From Bacteroidaceae bacterium (GTDB lineage: Bacteria > Bacteroidota > Bacteroidia > Bacteroidales > Bacteroidaceae), in assembly GCA_024398615.1 (NCBI GenBank), contig JAKSIU010000019.1:1-47623 (forward strand): a stretch of DNA of 47,623 nt, given 5' to 3'. The position numbers and the translations under genes are program-made. Position 1 is the stretch's first letter. Each line of letters begins with the position of its first letter. Below the pieces are notes generated by a model. The model ran no database searches. It saw only the letters and a program-made list of their open reading frames with translations, and was not told the DNA's origin. Positions 34,995 to 44,185 of this stretch are shown here, piece by piece.

Positions 34995-35356
34995 TCAGCT
35001 GTATCAACCAGCGAATAGTAGAAAGTGCAGTCATCAATCATGGCAGTCTCCAGGAAAGAGTCGATGTATTCATCGGAATAAATCGTAATCTGGGACTCTT
35101 GCGCCAAGTCGGAACCGTTTTTTCCATTGCCCAAGTCAACGAACAGGCCGATGCCGAAGAACAGTCCTGCGAAAGCAGCTGCCATGTAGAGGTATGGCCT
35201 GATCTTCATCCATGTGGTGACATTGACCTGCTGCGGTTCGGCGGTCTGTGGCAGTGCGCTGATTATGCCTGCGTCCAGATTGTCAAAGTAGCCCTGAGGC
35301 ACCGTAAATGGTCTGCGGTTGCCGCATCTGGTCAGTATGTCCTTTTCCTGTTTCAT
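34991..35356 (-). CDS. Single-TM protein, putative anti-sigma factor
   Basis: 121 aa: a hydrophilic N-terminus (about 1-50, containing FTVPQGYFDNL, common in Bacteroidetes proteins placed behind ECF sigma genes), one transmembrane helix (about 54-75) and a short acidic periplasmic tail. It lacks a recognisable zinc anti-sigma HxxxCxxC motif. Position 31 bases after the sigma gene, and the overlap with the secreted protein gene, make an anti-sigma or sensor role likely; that is inference from context. Confidence 0.65.
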   Translation of the reverse strand: MKQEKDILTRCGNRRPFTVPQGYFDNLDAGIISALPQTAEPQQVNVTTWMKIRPYLYMAAAFAGLFFGIGLFVDLGNGKNGSDLAQESQITIYSDEYIDSFLETAMIDDCTFYYSLVDTAE

Positions 35357-35387
35357 TGTCTTTTTGACTGTTGCCGGTTGAAATGGT

Positions 35388-35939
35388 TTAATCTATATTG
35401 TTGAAATATGCTTCTATTTTCCTGACTGCCAGATGAAAAGAGGCTTTCAAGGCGCCGACGCTCGTTCCAAGAAGCTGGGACATGTCCTCATATTTCATCT
35501 CGTCAAAATATTTGAGGTTGAACACCAGACGCTGTTTGTCCGGCAGGGTGGCAATGGCTTCCTGCAACTGCCGCTCTGTCTCGTTTCCATCAAAGTACGG
35601 GTCGCTTTCCAGACGTTCTGCCATAGAATGCTGGACATCGGAATCCATAGGTGCAGTCTGCTGGCGTCGGTTGATGAATGACAGTGATTCGTTGACTGCA
35701 ATCCGGAATAGCCAGGTGTATAGTCTGGAGTAACCCATAAAGGAGTTGATGTTGGTCCAGGCCTTTATGAATGTGTTCTGGAGAATGTCATTGGTGTCAT
35801 CATGGTCCAGTACCAACTGTCTTATTACCCAGTAGAGCTTTTGGGAATATTCATGGACAAGCAGTTCAAAGGCCTGACGCTTTTCGCTGTCTGTGCCGTC
35901 CTGGAATATGCTTATGATCTCGCTCTCTGGAAACAACAT
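35388..35939 (-). CDS. ECF-type RNA polymerase sigma factor
   Basis: The 183-aa protein has sigma region 2 (AFELLVHEYSQKLYWVIRQLV, then HDDTNDILQNTFIKAWTNI and YTWLFRIAVNESLSFI) and region 4 (LPDKQRLVFNLKYFDEMKYEDMSQLLGTSVGALKASFHLA). There is no region 1 or 3, as usual for extracytoplasmic function sigma factors. It follows rnz by 11 bases and precedes a single-TM protein and a secreted protein, the standard sigma/anti-sigma/periplasmic-partner order of Bacteroidetes. The stimulus is unknown. Confidence 0.93.
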   Translation of the reverse strand: MLFPESEIISIFQDGTDSEKRQAFELLVHEYSQKLYWVIRQLVLDHDDTNDILQNTFIKAWTNINSFMGYSRLYTWLFRIAVNESLSFINRRQQTAPMDSDVQHSMAERLESDPYFDGNETERQLQEAIATLPDKQRLVFNLKYFDEMKYEDMSQLLGTSVGALKASFHLAVRKIEAYFNNID

Positions 35940-35950
35940 GGTAGAACCGG

Positions 35951-36868
35951 TCAGTGAATATCTATCTCCAGGTTCTCCTTTGCCAGAACCGAGTTCGGAA
36001 AAATCTGTCTTGCCTCGTCAAGCAATATGCCTTCGTCATTGTAACGGGCTGAAAAATGCCCGAGGATAAGCTTTCCGACACCGGCCTCAAGCGCTGTGTT
36101 GGCAGCGTCGGATGCGGTGCTGTGAAAGTGTTTTGCCGCGTTCTGGGCTTCCCCGATGGCGTATGTACAGTCGTGATAGATGACATCAGCGCCGCTTATG
36201 AGCGGTATCATGGCCGGGTTATATGCTGTATCGCAGCAATAGGCGTAGCTTCGTGGGGCGGGGGATGGTGTGGTGAGCCGGGAATGCGGAATTACCGTTC
36301 CGTCGGGCATGGTGAAATCGCCTCCATTTCTGATGCGGTTATAATCCCACATGGGAACCTGATAGAAATCAGCCCATTGGCGGTCAAGATGATCGGGCGT
36401 TTTCTTCTCCTTGAAAAGAAAGCCGGCACACGGTATCCTGTGCCTGAGCGGAATCGTGCTGACGGTCAGGGAACGGTCATCATAAATTATGCTGGCCGTG
36501 TCCGGGTCAAATCCTTGGAACTCAACCTGGAATTCAAGATCACGGCAGTAGAAATCAAGTTCCGGACCCAGAATACTCCACATTTCCTTTGGAGCATGAA
36601 TGAACAGGGGAGCGGTCCGTCCCAACAGAGCGAATGATGAAATCATGCCCAGAAGGCCGAAGCAGTGGTCTCCGTGCAGATGGGATATGAAGATGTGGTT
36701 TATGCGTGCAAAGGCGACTTTTGAACGGCGCAACTGTATCTGGGTGCCTTCGCCGCAGTCAACCATAAACAGCTTGTCCCTGACATTGACGACCTGCGAT
36801 GAGGTGTAATGCTTTGGACTTGGCGTGGCCGAACCGCATCCGAGAATAGTAACACTGAACTTCTCCAT
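35951..36868 (-). CDS. rnz: Ribonuclease Z
   Basis: The 305-aa metallo-beta-lactamase-fold enzyme trims the 3' ends of tRNA precursors. It begins with FSVTILGCGSATPSPKHYTSSQ and VDCGEGTQ, carries the HxHxDH zinc motif (SHLHGDH, 63-68) and later DTAYNP, HDCTYA, HFHSTASDAA and GHFSARY motifs, all specific for RNase Z. The start was placed at the ATG of MEKFSV because the -7 box lies just upstream; an earlier in-frame start would fall before that promoter. It is the first gene of the run containing the ECF sigma factor. Confidence 0.93.
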   Translation of the reverse strand: MEKFSVTILGCGSATPSPKHYTSSQVVNVRDKLFMVDCGEGTQIQLRRSKVAFARINHIFISHLHGDHCFGLLGMISSFALLGRTAPLFIHAPKEMWSILGPELDFYCRDLEFQVEFQGFDPDTASIIYDDRSLTVSTIPLRHRIPCAGFLFKEKKTPDHLDRQWADFYQVPMWDYNRIRNGGDFTMPDGTVIPHSRLTTPSPAPRSYAYCCDTAYNPAMIPLISGADVIYHDCTYAIGEAQNAAKHFHSTASDAANTALEAGVGKLILGHFSARYNDEGILLDEARQIFPNSVLAKENLEIDIH

Positions 36869-36876
36869 CCTACATA

Positions 36877-36884
36877 CAAAGATA
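36877..36884 (-). promoter_or_regulatory. -7 box (TATCTTTG) of the rnz-sigma operon
   Basis: Exact TAnnTTTG match on the minus strand, 8 bases before the rnz ATG. The leader would be only a few bases, or the true TSS may lie elsewhere. Confidence 0.4.
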
Positions 36885-36896
36885 GGCAGAAATATG

Positions 36897-36928
36897 AAAA
36901 AAAGCACCCGGTGAGGGGTGCTTTTTTT
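36897..36928 (-). terminator. Terminator of rpsA
   Basis: GCACCC (36904-36909) pairs with GGGTGC (36916-36921), flanked by seven A and seven T that extend the stem and provide a T run on both strands. It lies 20 bases after the rpsA stop on the minus strand, upstream of the rnz promoter. Confidence 0.85.
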
Positions 36929-36948
36929 CTATTGTCAGCAAGGATTGA

Positions 36949-38736
36949 TTACTTGCCTTCGAGCTGCTCCTTGAGAGCTGCAAGTGCGTCGATATCACCG
37001 AGAGTGGTTGAAGCTGCCTGGTTCTGGATAGCCGGCTTTTCCTCTTCCTTCTTGGGAGCTGCCTTGCGGGCTGCCTTCTTCTCAGCACGTGCTTCTGCCT
37101 TGGCGATATCTTCGAAGATACGGCTGTGTGACAGGATGATGCGCTTTGAGTCCTTGTTGAATTCGATGACCTTGAACTGCAGGGTTTCGCCCTGAGCAGC
37201 CTGGGTTCCGTCTTCCTTTACAAGGTGCTTGGGAGTTGCAAAACCTTCAACGCCTTCGGCCAGTGAGATGACGGCGCCCTTGTCCATCATTTCAGTGATC
37301 TTGCCTTCGTGGATTGAATCAACGGTGTAGACTGATTCGTAGCTGTCCCATGGGTTGTCCTCAAGCTGCTTGTGGCCGAGGCTGAGACGACGGTTCTCCT
37401 TGTCTATTTCAAGGACTACAACGTCAATTGCAGAACCGATGGTTGTGAATTCTGACGGGTGCTTTACCTTCTTGGTCCAGCTCAGGTCGCTGATGTGGAT
37501 GAGGCCGTCAACGCCTTCCTCGATTTCAACGAAGATACCGAAGTTGGTGAAGTTGCGTACTGTTGCGCTGTGCTTTGAACCAACAGGATACTTCTCTTCA
37601 ATGCCTTCCCAAGGATCCTGCTTGAGCTGCTTGATGCCGAGAGACATCTTGCGCTCTTCGCGGTCGAGTGTCAGGATGACAGCTTCAACCTCGTCGCCAA
37701 CCTTGATGAAGTCCTGAGCTGAACGCAGGTGCTGGCTCCATGACATTTCTGAAACGTGGATGAGACCTTCGACACCGGGAGCGATTTCAATGAATGCACC
37801 GTAGTCAGCCATGACGACAACCTTACCCTTGACAACGTCACCGACCTTGAGTTCTGAATCGAGAGAATCCCATGGATGCGGGGTGAGCTGCTTCAGACCG
37901 AGGGCGATACGCTTCTTCTCGTCGTCGAAGTCCAGGATGACAACGTTGATCTTCTGGTCGAGCTCGACGATTTCCTTAGGATCGCTTACGCGGCCCCAGC
38001 TGAGGTCTGTGATGTGGATGAGACCGTCAACACCGCCCAGGTCAATGAATACACCGTAAGAGGTGATGTTCTTGACGGTACCTTCAAGTACCTGACCCTT
38101 TTCGAGCTTGCTGATGATTTCCTTCTTCTGCTGTTCGAGTTCCTCTTCAATGAGAGCCTTGTGTGATACAACGACGTTGCGGTATTCCTGGTTGATCTTG
38201 ATGACCTTGAACTCCATGGTCTTGCCAACGAATACATCGTAGTCGCGGATAGGCTTTACATCGATCTGTGAGCCGGGCAGGAAGGCTTCGATGCCGAATA
38301 CGTCGACAATCATACCACCCTTTGTGCGGCACTTGATGTAACCCTTTACGATTTCCTGTGAATCCAGGGCTTCGTTTACGCGATCCCAAGAACGTGATTC
38401 ACGTGCTCTCTTATGTGAAAGAAGCAGCTGACCCTTCTTGTTTTCAGTGTTTTCAATGTAAACTTCAACTTCGTCACCTACCTGAAGTTCGGGATTGTAA
38501 CGGAATTCGCTTACCGGAATGATACCGTCTGACTTGTAGCCGATGTTTACAATGACTTCGCGCTTGTTGATGGCTGTAACGGTACCCATTACAACTTCGT
38601 TGTCAGCAACCTTGTTCAGAGTGGCGTCATAAGCCTGCTCGAGCTGGTCCTTGGTCATGCCTGAACCGGCGTTTCCGTTCTCAAATGCATCCCAGTCAAA
38701 ATCCTGAAGGGGAGCGATGTTCTTAAAATCTTCCAT
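36949..38736 (-). CDS. rpsA: 30S ribosomal protein S1
   Basis: The 595-aa protein has an acidic N-terminus and six S1 RNA-binding repeats, at about 47-115, 134-200, 216-284, 303-371, 388-458 and 475-540; repeats 3-5 are most canonical (YGVFIDLGGVDGLIHITDLSW type). The Lys/Ala-rich tail (550-595) is typical of Bacteroidetes S1, which is longer than the 557-aa E. coli protein. In this phylum, where Shine-Dalgarno pairing is little used, S1 is thought to matter for mRNA capture. The gene is monocistronic, with a strong promoter and terminator, and a leader of about 70 bases that could hold autoregulation. Confidence 0.97.
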   Translation of the reverse strand: MEDFKNIAPLQDFDWDAFENGNAGSGMTKDQLEQAYDATLNKVADNEVVMGTVTAINKREVIVNIGYKSDGIIPVSEFRYNPELQVGDEVEVYIENTENKKGQLLLSHKRARESRSWDRVNEALDSQEIVKGYIKCRTKGGMIVDVFGIEAFLPGSQIDVKPIRDYDVFVGKTMEFKVIKINQEYRNVVVSHKALIEEELEQQKKEIISKLEKGQVLEGTVKNITSYGVFIDLGGVDGLIHITDLSWGRVSDPKEIVELDQKINVVILDFDDEKKRIALGLKQLTPHPWDSLDSELKVGDVVKGKVVVMADYGAFIEIAPGVEGLIHVSEMSWSQHLRSAQDFIKVGDEVEAVILTLDREERKMSLGIKQLKQDPWEGIEEKYPVGSKHSATVRNFTNFGIFVEIEEGVDGLIHISDLSWTKKVKHPSEFTTIGSAIDVVVLEIDKENRRLSLGHKQLEDNPWDSYESVYTVDSIHEGKITEMMDKGAVISLAEGVEGFATPKHLVKEDGTQAAQGETLQFKVIEFNKDSKRIILSHSRIFEDIAKAEARAEKKAARKAAPKKEEEKPAIQNQAASTTLGDIDALAALKEQLEGK

Positions 38737-38811
38737 TCGGAAAATACAAAAATAAAAAGTTAGACAATCAGTTATTTATCTCTTGCCAGGCGCCATTGCG
38801 CGAAGCGGGTG

Positions 38812-38843
38812 CAAAATTATGAAATCTTTTTCAGAAATCCAAA
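38812..38843 (-). promoter_or_regulatory. Promoter of rpsA
   Basis: On the minus strand TTTG (38843-38840) is followed by a 20-bp spacer and TAATTTTG (38819-38812), a near-ideal Bacteroidetes promoter. Its -33 element lies within the last codons of the upstream MG2/plug-like gene, so rpsA transcription starts inside the intergenic gap. Confidence 0.7.
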
Positions 38844-41443
38844 TCCAAAGAATATGGCTGACCTCCTGCCGTTATGCCGGCGGCATTGACGTTGAAATGA
38901 GTTGTGATGGAACTGTTGTAGAATTCCACATCGGCCTGTCCTATGCTGTCTGTCACGACATTCGGATTCCAATAGAGGGTGCGGCGGTAATCGACATCGC
39001 CGAATATGGGGCCTTCCGGATATTCAGGAGCATAGAAGCTGTAAGGTCGTGAGTAACCGTCTATGGTGGTTGTACGGCGGTCCGTCTTGTATATTTCCTT
39101 GCGGGTCGCGAGCTCGCCTTCGTCCTTGAGAAGGATGTCAACCATGACAACGCGGTCATACTTGTCGTCACGTCCTTCAAGGTTCTCCAAATGATCGTTT
39201 ATGTACTCGATGTAGAGCGGGGCAAGCAGCCAGGCTTCCTGTTTGTACAGCGGGTGGTCGTAAACCATTATGCCCTTGATGTCTTTCGTGTCAATCTTAG
39301 CCGGATACTCGAATATTCCGGTGTTGCGGAACTTGTGACTGTCGTGGACATAGAGGAAAGGTTCGAATCCGTTGATGGATTCAAGCGAGTCGGTGCCGTC
39401 TTCAGCAATGCCGGAAAGGACCTGATAGCCCTTTTCTATAAGGTATCCTATGACATCGGTGGTATATTCACCCTTATCCAGGTCCTTTTCGACATCGGAT
39501 ATGACGTCGAAGGCATTGAAGGTGTAATAGTCGATGTACTTGCGGTGCTCGTCAATCTCCACGTCGGGCAGCAGATAGCCTGTCTCAATGTTGATGACTG
39601 TGGCAAGACCGTCATCAGGCTTCTCGACACTGATGCCGTTGTCGGTGGACACCTTGCGCAAGACCTGTCCGAACTGGGTCTCGGCCGGATAGAAGGCACG
39701 TGCCGCAGGGGTGATGGAGCGTTCAAGGAGAATGCGGGCGCTGGTTCCTACCTTGCGCTTGCGGTCCGGTGTGGCGCTGATTGAAAGACGGGCCTTGTCG
39801 TAGAATTCCGATCCCAGGTCAAAGCCGAAATAACCGGACGAATCCGTGACAAGTGAGAATGTCTCGGACAGACTCTTGTCAACTGGCATGACTGCGGCTC
39901 CTACTTCGGCGCCTTCCATCGGCTTTCCTCCTGTCGGGCTGTAGATCCAGCCGTTCAGGGTCAGACTCTTTTCCTGACGGTGCTTTTCCCTGTATTCATT
40001 GATTCCGGCCATGGTGCGCCAGTCGTATCTTTCCCAGCCATGAATCATGCAAAGCAGGTCCAGTGCCATGTCACGTTCAGAGTCATTGTTCTGGAAATAC
40101 CAGTCGGGATGCTCAATGAATCCCTTGAGGTCCGATGCAAGCAGCAGTGAAGACCTGATGTCATCAATCATGGCGTTTCCCTGCGAACGGCTGTCACGCA
40201 CTGATACCGAGAAACGGTCACGGAAAGGAACTCCGTTTCCGTCCTTGAGTGTGAACTGCAGGTTGATTTTCTGGAACGGAGCATAGCTGGAACGGTCGCT
40301 GGTAACCTTGATTTCGGGAGCTTGCAGTCTGCTGTTGCGGTGGTAGAAGCTGCGGCTGGCAAGAATGTCGCCCGATGCGTTGAAGACCGTAGCCCGGCAT
40401 ACGCCTTCTGGGATGGCCTGCGTGTCGAATGTCTGTACAGCTTTCCCGGTGCTGATGTCAACAGTCTGGAAATCGTACAGCTCGCCGCGACAGACTATTG
40501 TTATGCCCAGGAGGGGGTCCTCTTCAATTCCTGAAGCGGCAAGGCTGATGCTCAGACTGTCGCCGCTTGCATCGGCCAGCATGGAGCATCCTTCCGTCTC
40601 GGCTTCAGGCAGTTGGAATGTGCGGGATGTGCCGTCAGCAACGGTGACCTTGACGCTGTTGTGGCGTTTCGTAGGTGTGAAGGTGAAACTGCCCATGCCG
40701 TTATGGACAGTCCGGAATGCCATGTCCTCACCTTCGTCAAGCGAAACTGAGGCATCGGTTCCCAATCCGTTTTCACCGCTTATTCTGAATGCAACCCGGC
40801 AGGGGAGTCCTATGACCATATGTCCGCCTTCCGGCAGGAATTCGGCGTTGATCTTATGCTGCTTTGGAGTCTCGGGACGTTTTTTCTGAACTCCGATATT
40901 ACGTAATGTTATGGTGGGGTTGCTGTCGTAATAGGCTCCATCGGTCTTTGGCCTGTCGTAGACTGCAAAGACACGTGAGTATATGTTGTCCTCGCTGAAA
41001 TTCTGCATGTAGGCGGTATAGGCCCGGACTTCATAGAATCCGCTGGGATACCCTGTGACACCACGCAGCTCGCGCGCCTGGGCAGTGGAACCGTCGAGCA
41101 GTGTCAGGGAACCGTCGGCCTGCCCGGCGCTGATCTTGAGTTTCTGCTGCTTCAGCACCACGCCTTCGGGCGAAACAAGGTCCACGTACAGCACTTTGCT
41201 CTGGGCACGCTGCAGGTTCGAAGCACTTACGACGAATGCCTTGAACCAGATGGTCTCTCCGGAATAGTATGACGTGTTGTCGAACTGCAGATAGACTTTC
41301 TCCTGCGGAAAGATGCTGTTGAACTGATGGATGTTGCCTGCAAATTTCATGAGACGCTCCTCGGCTCCGGTTTGTGCCGCAGTTGTCTGGTGCAGGAGTA
41401 TCGTGGCAAGAGCCAGTATTGGAAACAGTTTGAAAAGTTTCAT
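38831..41443 (-). CDS. Exported MG2/carboxypeptidase-regulatory/plug-like protein (second paralog)
   Basis: 870 aa with a signal peptide (LLHQTTAAQ, cleavage near 23). Domain order: MG2-like beta domain with EKVYLQFDNTSYYSGETIWF (about 48-67), two or three further macroglobulin-like domains (to about 440), a CarboxypepD_reg-like domain (about 492-560: LNGWIYSPTGGKPMEGAEV, TDSSGYFGF), a region like the plug of TonB-dependent receptors (about 620-735: LLPDVEI, INGFEPFLYVHD, IDTKDIKGIMVYD) and a final beta domain (RRTLYWNPNVVTD, DVEFYNSS). No beta-barrel follows. The protein is probably periplasmic or on the outer membrane, with unknown function. It lies 10 bases behind a paralog of the same architecture. 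The upstream alternative start adds nine residues and is less likely. Confidence 0.8.
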   Translation of the reverse strand: MKLFKLFPILALATILLHQTTAAQTGAEERLMKFAGNIHQFNSIFPQEKVYLQFDNTSYYSGETIWFKAFVVSASNLQRAQSKVLYVDLVSPEGVVLKQQKLKISAGQADGSLTLLDGSTAQARELRGVTGYPSGFYEVRAYTAYMQNFSEDNIYSRVFAVYDRPKTDGAYYDSNPTITLRNIGVQKKRPETPKQHKINAEFLPEGGHMVIGLPCRVAFRISGENGLGTDASVSLDEGEDMAFRTVHNGMGSFTFTPTKRHNSVKVTVADGTSRTFQLPEAETEGCSMLADASGDSLSISLAASGIEEDPLLGITIVCRGELYDFQTVDISTGKAVQTFDTQAIPEGVCRATVFNASGDILASRSFYHRNSRLQAPEIKVTSDRSSYAPFQKINLQFTLKDGNGVPFRDRFSVSVRDSRSQGNAMIDDIRSSLLLASDLKGFIEHPDWYFQNNDSERDMALDLLCMIHGWERYDWRTMAGINEYREKHRQEKSLTLNGWIYSPTGGKPMEGAEVGAAVMPVDKSLSETFSLVTDSSGYFGFDLGSEFYDKARLSISATPDRKRKVGTSARILLERSITPAARAFYPAETQFGQVLRKVSTDNGISVEKPDDGLATVINIETGYLLPDVEIDEHRKYIDYYTFNAFDVISDVEKDLDKGEYTTDVIGYLIEKGYQVLSGIAEDGTDSLESINGFEPFLYVHDSHKFRNTGIFEYPAKIDTKDIKGIMVYDHPLYKQEAWLLAPLYIEYINDHLENLEGRDDKYDRVVMVDILLKDEGELATRKEIYKTDRRTTTIDGYSRPYSFYAPEYPEGPIFGDVDYRRTLYWNPNVVTDSIGQADVEFYNSSITTHFNVNAAGITAGGQPYSLDLDF

Positions 41444-41453
41444 TCTATATATG

Positions 41454-44081
41454 TCAGAAATTCCTGTCAAAAACGTAGGGAATGCCGCTTGAGGTAATTC
41501 CGGCGGCCTTGATATTGAAATGCTTGGTTATAGAACTGTTGTAGAATTCGACATCGGCATGTCCAAGACTGTCGGTCACAACGTTCGGCTCCCAATACAG
41601 AGTGCGGCGGTAGTCCACGTCACCCATGACGGCTCCATTCGGGTACTGTGGAGAATAGAAGCTGTATGGACGTGAGTAGCCGTCAACGGTGGTAAGACGC
41701 TTGTTTATCTTGTACAGTTCCTTGCGGGTGCTCAACTGATGTTCTTCCTTGACCAGCACATCCACCAGAAGCCGGCGCTGATAGAGTGTTTCGGTGTCTG
41801 TTATGTCTGACAATGTCTTGTCCATATAATCCATGAACAGGGGACACTGCGTTATGATGTTCAGCATGTACATGGGCCTTTCGAAGACAATGATGCTCAC
41901 AATATCCTTTGAGTCAATTGTGCTGGGACTTTCCCAGATTCCGCTGTTGAGATACTTGCTGTTGTTGTGAACGTAGAAGAAAGGCTCGAATCCGTTGATT
42001 GATTCAATGGCTCCGTTCTCGTTGATCAGGACCTGGAATCCCTTGTCAAGCAGATATCCCATCAGGTCTGTAGAGTAATCTCCCTTGTCAAGATCCACTT
42101 CGACATCCTTGATCACGTCAAAGGCGTTGAAGGTGAAATAGTCCAGATACATGCGTTCCTCGTCAATGTCGACATCGGGGAGCAGATAGCCCTGGTCGGC
42201 GTCAATTACGGTTGGAAGACCGTCATCGGCCTTCTTGGCCGGATTGCCTAGGGTGCTGCCGATGTTGCCGTCAGTCGGGTGGAACTGAAGTTCCTCCTGG
42301 TCGTATGCCCTGATTGACGGTACCATGGAACGGTCAAACATGATTCTTGCGCTGGTGCCTAAGAGCCTTTCCCGTTCGACATGGGTGTCAATGGAGAATC
42401 GTGCCTTGTCATAGAACTCCGGGCCGATGTCGAATCCGAAGTATCCGGTCGAGTCGGTGGTATACCGGTAGGTCTCGCTGAGGCTCTTGTCTTCAGGCAT
42501 CATGGCTGCCAAGACCTCGATTCCTTCAAGCGGCTTCTTGCCCGAGGGACTCAGAATCCATCCGTTCAGGGTCAAGCTCTTTTCCAGACGGTGGACTTCG
42601 GAGAACTTGCTGCGGCCTGTCATGGTCTGCCAGTCGTACCGTTCCCAGCCCTGAACAAGAGTGAGCAGGTCAAGTGCCTCGGTGTGCAGGCTGTCGGTCT
42701 GCTCAAAGTACCATCCGGGGTTTGCAATATGTCCTCTCAGGTCCGATGCCAGCAGCAGGTCGCTTCTCAGGTCTGATTCAAGAGCCGATGCCTGACCGCG
42801 TGTATCCCGTACAGCCAGACAGAAACGGTCACGGAACGGCTTCCCGTTTCCGTCCATGAGGTCCAGAGACAGACTGACTTTCTCAAATGCCTTGTAGCTG
42901 GCCTTGTCGGTGGTGACACTGAGTATGGGATGTCTGACCGTGGTGCTGCGATGGTAGAAATGACGGCTGGCGAATATGGTGCCGTTACGGTCAAACAGAC
43001 AGATGTGGCATACGCCTTCCGGGATGCCGTGCATGTCGACAATCTGAACGGATTGTGCGCCTGTGAGCGTGACCGGCTTGAAATCCATGAGTTCTCCGCG
43101 GCATGTGAGCGTGATTCCAAGATCCGCTCCGTCAAAGTCTGGAGTGGCATCAATTCCTATTCTGAGACTGTCGTTGTCAAGTATGCTTACGGAAAGCACA
43201 CAGCCGGATTCTTCGGACTTGGGCAAAGAGAAGGAACGGGACGAGTTGTCCGTGGTTACCCTTACGCTTCCACGGCTTTCTCCAGGGGTGTATGTGAATG
43301 ACCCCATTCCGTCATGCAGGGTCTCGAATATCTTGTCCGAACCTTCAAGGCTGACTTGTGCGTGTACCCCCAAGCCTGTCTCGTCGGTAACCTTGAAGGC
43401 CACCCGTGAAGTCTTTCCGGCAATGAGATGTCCTCCTTCGGGATGGAAACTGACGTTGAGTTTTCTGGGCTCCTGCGATTTGGGACGCGCCTGAGCAAGA
43501 TCGGCGGTGCGCAGCTTGATTACCGGGCTCTCCTCATAAAAGGCTCCTTCCTTTTCGGGCTTTTCGTAAACGGCAAAGACGCGTGAGAATATGGCTTCCT
43601 CGCTGAAGTTCTGCATGAAGCTGGTATAGGCCCTGACTTCATAGAATCCGCTGGGATAGCCCATCACTCCGCGTTTTTCGCGGGCTTGCGATGTGGAACC
43701 GTCAATGAGAGGCAGGGAACCATCGGCCTGGCCTGCCGTTATCTTGAGCTTCTGCTGCTTGAGCAGTACGCCTGTGGGCGATATCAGATCAACGTAAAGG
43801 ACGCGGCTCTGCGGACGGTCCAGATTGGAGGCGCTTACTACGAATGCCTTGAACCAGATGGTCTCTCCTGAATAGTACGATGTATTGTCAAACTGAAGAT
43901 AGACCTTTTCCTGAGGGAATACCTGATTGAACATGTGGATGTTACCGGCAAATGTCATCAGGGAATCCATGCTCGCCTGCTGTGCGGGGACAGGGAGTGT
44001 CCATGCTGCTGCAAGCACAATGGAAATGACGGCCCGATACAGTATCGGGTGTCTCATGCGGAACAATTCAGTGCGGATCAC
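41454..44081 (-). CDS. Exported MG2/carboxypeptidase-regulatory/plug-like protein (first paralog)
   Basis: 875 aa with the same layout as the next gene: signal peptide (ending PVPAQQ, about residue 35), EKVYLQFDNTSYYSGETIWF, shared GYPSGFYEVRAYTSFMQNFS, regulatory-like domain (LNGWILSPSGKKPLEGIEV, TDSTGYFGF), plug-like region (LLPDVDIDEERMYLDYFTF, INGFEPFFYVH, IDSKDIVSIIVFE) and RRTLYWEPNVVTD near the end. The two are highly similar at both ends and diverge more in the centre, as in a tandem duplication with divergence of binding surfaces. MG2-type domains often occur in proteins that trap or handle other proteins, and plug-like domains occur in outer-membrane receptors. The joint role is unknown. 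Confidence 0.8.
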   Translation of the reverse strand: MIRTELFRMRHPILYRAVISIVLAAAWTLPVPAQQASMDSLMTFAGNIHMFNQVFPQEKVYLQFDNTSYYSGETIWFKAFVVSASNLDRPQSRVLYVDLISPTGVLLKQQKLKITAGQADGSLPLIDGSTSQAREKRGVMGYPSGFYEVRAYTSFMQNFSEEAIFSRVFAVYEKPEKEGAFYEESPVIKLRTADLAQARPKSQEPRKLNVSFHPEGGHLIAGKTSRVAFKVTDETGLGVHAQVSLEGSDKIFETLHDGMGSFTYTPGESRGSVRVTTDNSSRSFSLPKSEESGCVLSVSILDNDSLRIGIDATPDFDGADLGITLTCRGELMDFKPVTLTGAQSVQIVDMHGIPEGVCHICLFDRNGTIFASRHFYHRSTTVRHPILSVTTDKASYKAFEKVSLSLDLMDGNGKPFRDRFCLAVRDTRGQASALESDLRSDLLLASDLRGHIANPGWYFEQTDSLHTEALDLLTLVQGWERYDWQTMTGRSKFSEVHRLEKSLTLNGWILSPSGKKPLEGIEVLAAMMPEDKSLSETYRYTTDSTGYFGFDIGPEFYDKARFSIDTHVERERLLGTSARIMFDRSMVPSIRAYDQEELQFHPTDGNIGSTLGNPAKKADDGLPTVIDADQGYLLPDVDIDEERMYLDYFTFNAFDVIKDVEVDLDKGDYSTDLMGYLLDKGFQVLINENGAIESINGFEPFFYVHNNSKYLNSGIWESPSTIDSKDIVSIIVFERPMYMLNIITQCPLFMDYMDKTLSDITDTETLYQRRLLVDVLVKEEHQLSTRKELYKINKRLTTVDGYSRPYSFYSPQYPNGAVMGDVDYRRTLYWEPNVVTDSLGHADVEFYNSSITKHFNIKAAGITSSGIPYVFDRNF

Positions 44082-44106
44082 AGGGCTTTGAGTCTGTTGT
44101 GTCGTG

Positions 44107-44114
44107 CAAAAATA
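44107..44114 (-). promoter_or_regulatory. -7 box (TATTTTTG) of the MG2/plug paralog operon
   Basis: Exact TAnnTTTG match on the minus strand, 25 bases before the start codon. It is divergent from the DUF1846 promoter within an interval of about 100 bp. Confidence 0.5.
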
Positions 44115-44168
44115 AACAAAGCATGGAAATTTTACAACCTCTTTTTTCTTAAAAGCAGAAGATTCGAT

Positions 44169-44176
44169 TATATTTG
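44169..44176 (+). promoter_or_regulatory. -7 box (TATATTTG) of the DUF1846 gene
   Basis: Exact TAnnTTTG match only 9 bases before the ATG at 44186, so the transcript would have a leader of just a few bases. Confidence 0.5.
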
Positions 44177-44185
44177 CAATCCGTT

